From: Acidobacteriota bacterium
GTDB lineage: Bacteria > Acidobacteriota > Thermoanaerobaculia > UBA5066
Direction of reading: 5' to 3'
Assembly (NCBI GenBank): GCA_016716715.1
Contig: JADJVE010000012.1
Location: 1-64,000, forward strand
Length of the DNA stretch: 64,000 nt
Shown here: positions 46,411 to 54,593 of the stretch, piece by piece
Layout of the letters: each line of letters starts with the position of its first letter
Numbering within the stretch: the first letter of the stretch is position 1
Translations under genes and position numbers: made by a program
Notes under the pieces: generated by a model
What the model was told of the DNA's origin: nothing
The model's database searches: none
What the model saw: the letters and a program-made list of their open reading frames with translations, nothing else

Positions 46411-46488
46411 GCGACCTGTCGAAGGGAGAGTCGTGGTCAAACCTTATGCCGAGCCATGCCGGGGCACCTGATGCAATTGCATTCGGCG
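46411..46488 (-). repeat. 78-bp upstream repeat, copy 2 (before the propeller gene)
   Basis: The partner of 44948-45025. It contains the perfect 12-bp palindrome ATGCAATTGCAT at 46471-46482 and the TGCATCAGG motif. It ends 22 bases before ATG 46389, so it must cover the promoter and leader of the gene. Confidence 0.8.
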
Positions 46489-46532
46489 CAAGTCCGCGAG
46501 GCCGCTCTCGGTTGGCAGGTGAGTGAGTTAGG

Positions 46533-46609
46533 TGGTACCCCCAGAGGGATTCGAACCCTCGATCTCCACCTTGAAAGGGTGGCGTCCTGGGCCGCTAGAC
46601 GATGGGGGC
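46533..46609 (-). tRNA. tRNA-Glu (anticodon TTC)
   Basis: A cloverleaf can be drawn on the minus strand: acceptor GCCCCCA/TGGGGGT, D-arm TCTAGCGGCCCAGGA, anticodon stem CCACC/GGTGG with loop CTTTCAA, T-arm GAGGGTTCGAATCCCTC. CCA is encoded (46535-46533). Confidence 0.96.
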
Positions 46610-46650
46610 ACCCGAGGAACGGCGGATTCTAGCGGCTTTTCGGTCCGGCG

Positions 46651-46971
46651 TCAGTCGGGCTCGACGAACGCCTGCTCGAACCGGCGAATGATGTCGTCGA
46701 CGCTCGGCTCTGCTTTCGCGGCGTTGCGCGAGAAGACCCCCGAAATCTTCTTCAGGACCGAGCCTTCGCTCTTGGGCTTCTCGAACTGCGCCTCCTTGAG
46801 GCCCTGGTGCACCTCGCGCACGACGCGCGGATGCGGCTCGTGGTCGCTTCGGACCGAGTGCTTGAGGAGCTCGGCATTGGAAATCCTCGGGCTCTTGGCC
46901 GTCCGCAGGACTTCGAAGGCCTCGGCCGAGGCTCGTAGACGGAGACTCCGTTTCGCCGGTGAAATGACCAT
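46651..46971 (-). CDS. Hypothetical 106-residue protein between two tRNA genes
   Basis: ATG 46971 is chosen because GGAGG lies about seven bases upstream; an earlier in-frame start at 47043 lacks one. The protein starts MVISPAKRSLRLRASAEAFE and contains SNAELLKHSVRSDHEPHPRV and DDIIRRFEQAFVEPD, i.e. basic then acidic, probably helical. No family is recognised. Confidence 0.65.
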   Translation of the reverse strand: MVISPAKRSLRLRASAEAFEVLRTAKSPRISNAELLKHSVRSDHEPHPRVVREVHQGLKEAQFEKPKSEGSVLKKISGVFSRNAAKAEPSVDDIIRRFEQAFVEPD

Positions 46972-47081
46972 GGCTTGTCCTCCGGGGGCAGAACGGGGTT
47001 CTTCGGACAGGTTCGACGCGAATGTTACGACACAGACGCGCATTTCGGATCAAGACGGGAACAAAGACGCGCGAAAGAAAA

Positions 47082-47158
47082 TGGTGAGCCGTCTGGGACT
47101 CGAACCCAGGACCCCATCCTTAAAAGGGATGTGCTCTAACCAACTGAGCTAACGGCCC
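47082..47158 (-). tRNA. tRNA-Lys (anticodon TTT)
   Basis: The minus-strand cloverleaf has acceptor GGGCCGT/ACGGCTC (one G-U), D-arm TAGCTCAGTTGGTTAGAGCA, anticodon stem CATCC/GGATG with loop CTTTTAA, T-arm CTGGGTTCGAGTCCCAG and encoded CCA. Confidence 0.96.
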
Positions 47159-47204
47159 ACGCGGCGCAGTGTACTCGACGCCCGGAGGCGGGCGAAACCC
47201 ATTC

Positions 47205-48548
47205 TCAAACGCCAGGGGTGACCGGCACGTTCGCGAGCCAGGCGTCCAGGATCGTCCCACCGCGGATGATCGTCTCCTCGCGTTTCGGGCCGGTCGAGAG
47301 GATCACGACCTTCGCGCCGACGATCTCCTCGAGCGCCGTGACGTACTCGCGGGCCCGGGCCGGGAGGGCCCCCCAGCTTTCGATGCCGACGGTGGACGTC
47401 TTCCAGCCCGGGAACGACCGGTAGACGGGCTGCGCCTGCTCGTAGTGGTCGGAGCGCGCCGGGATCTCGCTCACGGCCTTGCCGCCGATCGTGTAGCCCG
47501 TCGCGATGCGGATCTCGTCGTGGTCGTCGAGGACGTCCATCTTCGTGAGGGCGATGCCGTCGAGGCCGCACACGCGGACCGAGGTCCTGGCGACGACCGC
47601 GTCGAACCAGCCCACGCGCCGCGGGCGGCCCGTGACGGTGCCGAACTCGTTCCCGCGCGTGCGGATCCGCTCGCCGACGTCGTCGAAGAGCTCGGACGGG
47701 AAGGGACCGGAGCCGACGCGCGTCGTGTAGGCCTTCATGACGCCGACGACGGCGCCGAGCGCCGACGGAGGGATCCCGAGGCCCGTGCAGGCGCCGCCCG
47801 CCGCGCACGAGGAGGACGTCACGAACGGGTACGTGCCGTGGTCGACGTCGAGCATGACGCCCTGAGCGCCCTCGCAGAGGAGCTTCTTGCCGGAGGCGAG
47901 CTGCGCGTTCAGCCAGGCGCTCGTGTCCGTGACGTGGCGCGCGAGCTTCTTGCCGCACTCCACGTACGTGTCGAGCGTCTCCTCGATCGGGGCGGGCTCG
48001 ACGCCGTAGAAGTGCGAGAGGACCGCGTCGTGGTGGGTGAGGACGGGCCGGGCCAGCGCGCGGAAACGGTCGGGATCGACGAGGTCCGCGATGCGCAGGC
48101 CGGTGCGGTTCGCCTTCGTCTCGTACGCGGGGCCGATGCCGCGCGACGTCGTGCCGATGTTCGCGCCGCCGAGCGCCTTCTCGCGCGCGCCGTCGAGGAG
48201 GGCGTGCGTCGGCAGGATGACGTGCGCGCGGTCCGAGATCAGCAGGTTCTCCTCGATGCGGACGCCGGCGGCGCGCAGGCTGTCCATCTCGGAGATCATC
48301 GCGCGCGGGTCGATCACGAGGCCGTTGCCGACGACGTTCATGACGCCGGGTCGGCAGATGCCGGACGGGATGAGGCGGAGCGCGAAGTGCTTCTCGCCGA
48401 ACTTGACGGTGTGGCCGGCGTTGTGGCCGCCCTGGTAGCGGGCGACGAGGTCGAACGACGGCGAGATGAGGTCGACGACCTTGCCCTTGCCCTCGTCTCC
48501 CCACTGGCCGCCGATGATGGCGAGGGCGGAGCCCTTGATGTGTGTCAC
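47205..48548 (-). CDS. purA: Adenylosuccinate synthetase
   Basis: A 447-residue enzyme making adenylosuccinate from IMP, Asp and GTP, the first step from IMP to AMP. The GTP site is IIGGQWGDEGKGKVVD, and GGHNAGHTV, GTTSRGIGPAYETK and LCEGAQGVMLDVDHGTYPFV are all typical. The start is GTG 48548. No ribosome site is visible; TAGAAT at 48555-48560 lies six bases before the start and would give a leaderless transcript. It is divergent from hutH. Confidence 0.97.
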   Translation of the reverse strand: MTHIKGSALAIIGGQWGDEGKGKVVDLISPSFDLVARYQGGHNAGHTVKFGEKHFALRLIPSGICRPGVMNVVGNGLVIDPRAMISEMDSLRAAGVRIEENLLISDRAHVILPTHALLDGAREKALGGANIGTTSRGIGPAYETKANRTGLRIADLVDPDRFRALARPVLTHHDAVLSHFYGVEPAPIEETLDTYVECGKKLARHVTDTSAWLNAQLASGKKLLCEGAQGVMLDVDHGTYPFVTSSSCAAGGACTGLGIPPSALGAVVGVMKAYTTRVGSGPFPSELFDDVGERIRTRGNEFGTVTGRPRRVGWFDAVVARTSVRVCGLDGIALTKMDVLDDHDEIRIATGYTIGGKAVSEIPARSDHYEQAQPVYRSFPGWKTSTVGIESWGALPARAREYVTALEEIVGAKVVILSTGPKREETIIRGGTILDAWLANVPVTPGV

Positions 48549-48643
48549 TTGCGGATTCTACCGGAGGAAAGGAGAGAAGAAAGATTTCTTAGAAGGGTCA
48601 GAGGGGCGGGGGGCGCAGCGCGCCGGTGCGAGAATGCGGCATC

Positions 48644-50165
48644 GTGATTCGACGCATTGAACTGGACGGGGATTCTCTTTCACTCGAAGAACTCTCTCTC
48701 GTTTCCCGCGGCGAAGCCGCGGCGGCGCTCGCGCCGCGCGCTGCGGCGCGCGTGGACGCCGCCCGCGCCGTCATCGACGAGGCCGTGGCGGAGGACCGGG
48801 TCGTCTACGGCGTCACGACGGGCTTCGGCAAGTTCGCCGACGTCGTCATCCCGCACGCGAAGCTCGGAGAGCTGCAGCTCAACCTCGTGCGGAGCCACGC
48901 GGCGGGCACTGGCCCCGCCCTCGCGGCCCCGGCCGTCCGCGCCCTCATGCTCCTGCGCGCGAACTGCCTCGCGAAGGGCTACTCGGGGATCCGGCGCAAG
49001 ACGCTCGAGCTCGTCCTCGCGTGCCTCGAGGCGGGCGTCCACCCGGTCGTGCCCGAGCAGGGGTCCGTCGGCGCGTCCGGCGATCTCGCGCCGCTCGCGC
49101 ACCTCGCCCTCGCCTTCGTCGGGGAAGGCGAGGCCGAGTTCCACGGCCGCCGGATGCCGTCCGCCGACGCGCTGCGGGAGGCGAACCTCGCGCCGGCGGT
49201 CCTCGAAGCTAAGGAAGGCCTCGCTCTCATCAACGGGACGCAGCTCACGACGGCGATCGGCGCGCTCGCTCTCGCGCGCCTGCTCGACCTCCTCAAGGCG
49301 ATCGACCTCGTCGGAGCGCTCACGCTCGACGTCCTGAAAGGGGACGGACAAGGCGTTCGACGCGCGCATCCACGCGGCGCGGCCGCATCCCGGCCAGGTC
49401 GCGTCCGCCGCGAACCTCCGAAAGCTCCTCGCGAACTCGCCGCTCCGGGAGAGCCACCGCGACTGCGGCGTCGTGCAGGACGCCTACACGCTGCGCTGCA
49501 TGCCGCAGGTGCACGGTGCCGGGCGCGACGCGGCGGCCCATGCCCGCCGCGTCATCGAGATCGAGATGAACGCCGCGACGGACAACCCGATGGTCTTCGC
49601 CGAAGAGGGCGAGCTCGTGTCGGGAGGGAACTTCCACGCGGCGCCCGTCGCACTCGTCTGCGACCTCCTCGCGGCCGCGGCGGCCGACCTCGCGTCGATC
49701 TCCGAGCGGCGTGTCGAGCGGCTGGTCAACCCGTCGCTTTCGGGCGACCTTCCGGCGTTCCTCGTGAGGGACGGCGGCTTGAACTCGGGCCTCATGATGA
49801 TCCACGTGACCGCCGCGGCCCTCGTCTCCGAGGCGAAGGCGAACTCGTTCCCGGCGTCGGTCGATTCGATCCCGACGTCGGCCGGCAAGGAAGACCACGT
49901 GTCGATGGGCCCGATCGCCGCGCGCAAATTCGCGCGCAACGTGGACCTCCTCGAGACCGTCCTCGCGATCGAGCTCCTCGCCGCGGGGCAGGCGCTGGAC
50001 CTCCGGCGCCCGCTCGCCTCATCGGCGCCGCTCGAGGACCTGCACCGGCGCCTGCGCGCGCGCGTGCCGTTCTGGGACAAGGACCGCGCGGCCGCCCCGG
50101 CGGTCGAGGGCGCCCGCGCCGTGCTGACCGGCGACCTCGGGCCGATCCTCTCGACGCTCGGCTGA
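48644..50165 (+). CDS. hutH: Histidine ammonia-lyase, one-base frame break
   Basis: Converts histidine to urocanate. The Ala-Ser-Gly that forms the MIO cofactor is in GSVGASGDLAPLAHLA near residue 142, as in other HutH proteins. The frame breaks after TLDVLKG: the run GGGG at 49340-49343 has one G too many, and removing it restores TDKAFDARIHAARPHPGQVA and the full C-terminal half (HGAGRDAAAH, AGKEDHVSMG). The total would be about 506 residues, the normal length. GTG 48644 is preferred to GTG 48626. The next step, hutU, lies 7 kb away on the same strand. Confidence 0.9.
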
Positions 50166-50168
50166 GCG

Positions 50169-52070
50169 TCAGGGCGCGAGAGCGTCCGCGAGAGCCGACG
50201 GAAGCTCGTCGGCGGGGACGGCGCTCTCGTAGAGCGCGAGGGTGGGCAGCGCGGCGAGCGATTCCGGAAGCGCGAGAGAGCGGCGCCGGCTCTCCGCGAT
50301 TCGGTTCAGGACGAGGCCGGGCTCCGCTGCGCGCGCGGCCAGCTTCGCGGCGAGCTCGGCCGCCGTCCGCAGCGCCGAGGCGTCGGCGGACGAAGCGACG
50401 AGGATCCGGCCCTCCGCGAGCAGACGGGCCGCGTCGGCGCTGCGCGCGCGGAAGCCGTCGTAGAGGCCGTCGAACGCGCGAAAGAAGTCCGCGAGATCCG
50501 CGAGAAAGCCGAACCCGAGCACCTTGTCGGCCGCGCGCAGCAAGGCCGCGCCGCCGCGCGAAGCTCCCGACAGCGCCTTGCCGAGAAGGCTGTCGGAGCG
50601 GAGAAAGAAGCGCAGCGCGTCGTTCTCGAGCAGCTCGACCATGCGGCCGGGGGCCGCCAGGAAGTCGAGGCCGCGCGAGGCCGGCGGCGTGTCGAGGACG
50701 ACGAGGTCCACGTCCGGGTCGGCCGCGTGCTCGTGCAGAGCCTCGACGCCCATGTACTCGAGGACGCCGGGCAGCGAGTCGACGAGGCCGGAGTAAAGGC
50801 GGTTCGCGTGGATTCGCCGGAGCGCGTCCGGGCTCGCGACGCGCGCGAGCAGCCGCTCGAACGTCGCCTTCGGGTCGATCTGGAGGGCGAAGAGCTTCCC
50901 GCCGCGCGGGAGGCCCGGGACGCGCACGGCGACGGGCTCGCCGCCGCGGCCGTCGGCGGCGTCGAGGCCGAGAGCCTGCGCGAGGCGCCGCGCCGGGTCG
51001 ACGGTGAGGACGAGCGCGCGCCGCCCGCGCCGCGCCGCGGCGAGGCCGACGGCGGCGGAAAGCGTCGTCTTCCCGACCCCGCCGGGACCCGTCAGGACGA
51101 TCAGCTTCTCTTCGTCCAGCCACGGGCGGAGGTCGAGATGCGGAGAGCCGGGGAGGAAGAAGGAGAGAGAAGGAGATTTGCTTAGAGGGTCCCGAGCGGG
51201 GGCGCGGCCCGCGCGCTTTGAGGGACCGGCTCGCGAAGGCGCGGGCGATTGAAGATTTTCTTCGAAGGTGGTGAGGAAGGAGGAGAAAAACCCTTCCTCC
51301 TCGATCTCGGGTATCTCGACGAGGGGAATGTCCTTCTCCCTCTTAAGCAAAATCTCTTCTCTTCCTCCCCGGCCGACTCTGTTCACCACGACGAGCGCCG
51401 TCGCGACGCCTGCGGCGTCGCGCGCCCCGGCGACGAGCTCTTCCGTCTCCTTCGCGGCGAGCTCGGCGGGCTCGGCGACCGCGACGAGAGCCGTCTTCGC
51501 CGGATCGGAGAAGAGCGCGTCGACGTCGAGCGCGAGCTTGCGGAGCGGGCCCGCGGGGACCGTCTTCAGGATCGTGCGGGGCAGGGCGAGGAGCGAGAGC
51601 GCGTGGCCTGTGGCCGGCGCGTCGAGGACGATGAGGTCGTAGCGCGGCTCCTTCTCCGTGCCGCGCGTGCGCTTGAGAACCTCGCGGATCTTCCCGAGCA
51701 GGAGGAGGTCCGGAAGGCCCGGCGTCGCGCGCGTGAAGAATCGGAACGCCGGCACGGCGAGCAGGCGGTCGCCGAGAAGGCGCACGGGCGACACGGCGCG
51801 GACGAAGTCGGTCAGGAGTGCGTCGAAGTCGGTCGTGAGCGTCCGGAGGTTGCGTTCGACCTTCGCTTCGGCGTAGCCGCGCTCGTCAAGGCCGAAAAGT
51901 CCGGCGGCGTCGCCCCGCCCGTCCGTGGACACGAGGAGAACCGAGCGGCCGGACCGGGCGCCGAGGACGGCAAGGGCGGAGGCGACCGTCGTCTTCCCGA
52001 CGCCGCCCTTGCCCGAAACGACGAGAACGGTCCGGGTCGCGAGGCGGGGGAGCAGATCCGTCGCGCTCAG
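50169..52070 (-). CDS. Tandem ArsA/GET3-type ATPase
   Basis: Two ATPase halves in one chain of about 633 residues. The first has P-loop SGKGGVGKTTVASAL near residue 17 and DLIVLDAPATGH; the second has TGPGGVGKTTLSAAVGL near residue 325 and DLVVLDTPPASRG. ArsA is built the same way, but the metal-binding cysteines of ArsA are not evident, so arsenite pumping is not supported. The P-loop lies upstream of any ATG or GTG start; an in-frame stop TAG closes off the frame, and the only well-placed start is CTG 52070 with GGGAG eight bases upstream. An indel hiding a normal start is the alternative. Confidence 0.75.
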   Translation of the reverse strand: MSATDLLPRLATRTVLVVSGKGGVGKTTVASALAVLGARSGRSVLLVSTDGRGDAAGLFGLDERGYAEAKVERNLRTLTTDFDALLTDFVRAVSPVRLLGDRLLAVPAFRFFTRATPGLPDLLLLGKIREVLKRTRGTEKEPRYDLIVLDAPATGHALSLLALPRTILKTVPAGPLRKLALDVDALFSDPAKTALVAVAEPAELAAKETEELVAGARDAAGVATALVVVNRVGRGGREEILLKREKDIPLVEIPEIEEEGFFSSFLTTFEENLQSPAPSRAGPSKRAGRAPARDPLSKSPSLSFFLPGSPHLDLRPWLDEEKLIVLTGPGGVGKTTLSAAVGLAAARRGRRALVLTVDPARRLAQALGLDAADGRGGEPVAVRVPGLPRGGKLFALQIDPKATFERLLARVASPDALRRIHANRLYSGLVDSLPGVLEYMGVEALHEHAADPDVDLVVLDTPPASRGLDFLAAPGRMVELLENDALRFFLRSDSLLGKALSGASRGGAALLRAADKVLGFGFLADLADFFRAFDGLYDGFRARSADAARLLAEGRILVASSADASALRTAAELAAKLAARAAEPGLVLNRIAESRRRSLALPESLAALPTLALYESAVPADELPSALADALAP

Positions 52071-52161
52071 GAAGCCTGCTCCCTACGGGCGGAAAAGGGA
52101 CATAATCGGGCACTCTAGCAGGTGGCGCCGTCCGAGCGGCGCTCCGCGAAAGGCAGACGCA

Positions 52162-52440
52162 ATGGGCGACTCACTCTTCGACCAGATCCGGGCACGGGGC
52201 GAAAGCTTTCTGACAGAGGTCTCGAACAACCTGATGGCGAACCCGGCCTTCCTCGAGGTGCTCAAGAAGGGCGTCGCGGCGAAGGAGGAGGTCGACAAGA
52301 AGGTGGTCGAGGGCCTCCGCGCGATGAACGTCGTCACGAAGAAGGACCTCCACAGGCTCGAGAACCGCGTTGCGGAGCTCGAGAAGGAGCTCGAGGCCCT
52401 CAAGGCCAGGCCCGCGAAGAAGACCGCGCGGAAGAAGTAG
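52162..52440 (+). CDS. Small coiled-coil protein with Lys/Ala-rich tail
   Basis: A 92-residue protein: MGDSLFDQIRARGESFLTEV, then VTKKDLHRLENRVAELEKEL and a basic tail KARPAKKTARKK. The layout (helical region, coiled coil opening with a T-K-x-D-L start, basic end) resembles phasin-like and UbiK/BMFP-type accessory proteins. The same theme recurs in the protein at 55931-56425. AAAGG precedes the ATG. It leads an operon with the epimerase (3-base gap) and the acyltransferase. Confidence 0.75.
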   Translation: MGDSLFDQIRARGESFLTEVSNNLMANPAFLEVLKKGVAAKEEVDKKVVEGLRAMNVVTKKDLHRLENRVAELEKELEALKARPAKKTARKK

Positions 52441-52443
52441 GTC

Positions 52444-53583
52444 ATGGCGCGCAAGAACGTCACCGGCGGACGCGTCGTCAGCTTCCCGAAGGCGGGCCCG
52501 CCGCCGGCGCGGCGGTCGAAGATCGCCGTGACGGGCGGCGCCGGCTTCTTCGGGTCGCGTCTGGTCCGTTCGCTTCTGCTGCGCGGGGAGCACGAGGTCG
52601 TCGTGTTCGACCTCGTCCCGCCGGCGGAGATGCCGGGCGACCTCCGGCACCGCTTTCTCGACCTGAACCTCCCGTTCGCGGACGGGACGCTCTACAAACT
52701 CCTCCTCGAGGAGAAGCCCGACGTCATCGTGCATCTCGCGCAGCTCCGGAGCCCCTCGCACCAGTCGACGTACGCGCACGAGCTGAACTCGATCGGGGCC
52801 CTTCACGTCTTCGCGGCGGCGGGAGAGGCGAAGGTCCCGCGCGTGATCCTCGGTTCCATGTCGCTCGTCTACGGGGCGCGCGGCGACAACCCGAACTTCC
52901 TCACGGAGGAGCACCCGCTCCGCCCCGACCCGCAGGACCGGTTCGTTCAGGACTTCGTCGAGGCCGAGAAGCACGCGCGCGAGCACGCGCGCCGGCACCC
53001 GGAGACGGGCGTCCAGATCCTGCGCTTCGTGCCGCTCCTGTCGCCGGAGGTCCGCGACTACCGCGCCAAGCTGTTCGCGTCGCCCTTCGCGTGGACGCTC
53101 ATGGGCTACGACCCTCTCGTGCAGGCGCTGCACCCCGACGACGCCGTGGACGCGATTCTCCATGCGCTCGACCGCCCCGAGGTGCAAGGCGTGTTCAACG
53201 TGGCGCCGGAAGGCATCCTGCCGATCTCGACCGTCCGCCTCTTCTTCGGGTCGCTCGGCGTCCCGGTGCCGCACCCCCTGGCCTACGCGCTCTACGAGGC
53301 CGCGTGGCTCGCGGGCGTCGGCATCCTGCCGGGCGTCCATGCGCACTACCTCCGCTACCTCTGCGTCGTGTCGAACGACAAGGCGCGCCGCGTCCTCGGG
53401 TTCGCCCCGAGGAAGACGACGCTGGACTGCGCCCTCGAGACCGCGCGCGCGCGCTTCGGCAACGGCCGCCTCGTGGATTTCGACGCGCTCGAGAAGGCGG
53501 CGAAGGCCGCGGACTTCGCGTACGAGCGCCGCGTCCACCCGAAGCGCGCCTCCCAGCGCATCCGCCAGGAGGCCGCCTCGTGA
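52444..53583 (+). CDS. NAD-dependent epimerase/dehydratase
   Basis: A 379-residue extended SDR. After a basic leader of about 25 residues comes the Rossmann motif AVTGGAGFFGSRLV. The remaining signatures are VIVHLAQLRSPSHQ and VILGSMSLVYGARGD; the usual YxxxK is altered (FVQDFVEAEKHARE has Phe/Val-Gln around the Lys), so catalysis may differ from classic epimerases. The stop overlaps the next GTG as GTGA. Coupling to an acyltransferase suggests a lipid-related role. Confidence 0.85.
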   Translation: MARKNVTGGRVVSFPKAGPPPARRSKIAVTGGAGFFGSRLVRSLLLRGEHEVVVFDLVPPAEMPGDLRHRFLDLNLPFADGTLYKLLLEEKPDVIVHLAQLRSPSHQSTYAHELNSIGALHVFAAAGEAKVPRVILGSMSLVYGARGDNPNFLTEEHPLRPDPQDRFVQDFVEAEKHAREHARRHPETGVQILRFVPLLSPEVRDYRAKLFASPFAWTLMGYDPLVQALHPDDAVDAILHALDRPEVQGVFNVAPEGILPISTVRLFFGSLGVPVPHPLAYALYEAAWLAGVGILPGVHAHYLRYLCVVSNDKARRVLGFAPRKTTLDCALETARARFGNGRLVDFDALEKAAKAADFAYERRVHPKRASQRIRQEAAS

Positions 53584-54578
53584 GCGCGCGCCGCACCGTG
53601 CCCGTCAAGCCGTTCGTCCCCGCCTCCGAGGCGCCGCCGCCGTCCGGAAGCTTCGCGCCCTCGCTCCTCCCGAAGCAGCAGGACGACCTCCTGCAGGCGC
53701 TCCTCGGCGAGGCCGCCCGCTTCCTCGACGGGCACCCGGAGTGGAAGGGGCCGCGCGCCGCCGCGGACATCTGGAACCTCTTCCGCCACCGGAACCGCAC
53801 GCTCTCGCTCGACGACTTCGGCTACGACGAGGCCGCGTCGAAGCCCTGGCAGGAGCTCTACGACTTCCTCTACACCGTGTGGTGGCGCGTGACGCTCGCG
53901 GGAGTCGAGAACATCCCGTCTACGGGCCCCGCGCTCCTCGTCGTCAACCACTCGGGCGTCCTCCCGTGGGACGGCGCGATGGTCAAGCGCGGGATCATGC
54001 GCGACCACCCGGCCCACCGCGACGCGCGGATGCTCATTCTCGACATGTTCACGACGCTGCCGTTCCTGCAGCCGTGGCTCCGCCACCAGGGCGAGGTCCG
54101 CGCCTGCCCGGAGAACGGCGAGCGCCTCCTGAACCGCGGCGAGCTCGTGGGCGTCTTTCCCGAGGGCGTCAAGGGCGTCGGCAAGCTCTTCCGCGACCGC
54201 TACCGCCTCGCGCGCTTCGGACGCGGCGGGTTCGTGCGCCTCGCGCTCCGGACGGGGGCGCCGATCATTCCCGTGACGGTCGTGGGCGCCGAGGAGATTT
54301 ACCCGAACCTCTTCCGGATGGACATCATCGGCAAGCCCCTCGGCCTCCCGTACTTCCCGATCACGCCGTTCTTCCCGGCGTTCGGTCCGCTCGGCGTCCT
54401 GCCGCTGCCGACGAAGTGGTGGATCGACGTGGGCAAGCCGATCCCGTTCAACCACGGGCCCGAGGTGGCGGACCGGCCGATGATCGTCAACGAGTTCGCG
54501 GACCACGTCCGCACGACTCTTCAGACGATGATCGACTCGCGCCTCTCGCGCCGCGGGAACATCTTCACGGGGGAGTGA
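53580..54578 (+). CDS. Lysophospholipid acyltransferase-like protein (PlsC superfamily)
   Basis: A 332-residue protein starting at GTG 53580. The acyltransferase motif is LLVVNHSGVLPWDGAMV (an NHx(4-5)D variant rather than the common NHxxxxD), then VGVFPEGVKGVGKLFRDRY (the glycerol-phosphate-binding FPEG) and IIPVTVVGAEE. No membrane helix is strong except around the motif. It is expected to acylate glycerolipids at the inner membrane. The preceding epimerase is translationally coupled. Confidence 0.87.
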   Translation: MSARRTVPVKPFVPASEAPPPSGSFAPSLLPKQQDDLLQALLGEAARFLDGHPEWKGPRAAADIWNLFRHRNRTLSLDDFGYDEAASKPWQELYDFLYTVWWRVTLAGVENIPSTGPALLVVNHSGVLPWDGAMVKRGIMRDHPAHRDARMLILDMFTTLPFLQPWLRHQGEVRACPENGERLLNRGELVGVFPEGVKGVGKLFRDRYRLARFGRGGFVRLALRTGAPIIPVTVVGAEEIYPNLFRMDIIGKPLGLPYFPITPFFPAFGPLGVLPLPTKWWIDVGKPIPFNHGPEVADRPMIVNEFADHVRTTLQTMIDSRLSRRGNIFTGE

Positions 54579-54593
54579 GGCTTGGGGGCCGCG

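Noticed and set aside
46532..47152. Open frame starting MVPPEGFEPS and running across the tRNA region
   Set aside because: It is a classic artefact of reading through the tRNA-Glu and tRNA-Lys genes on the opposite strand.
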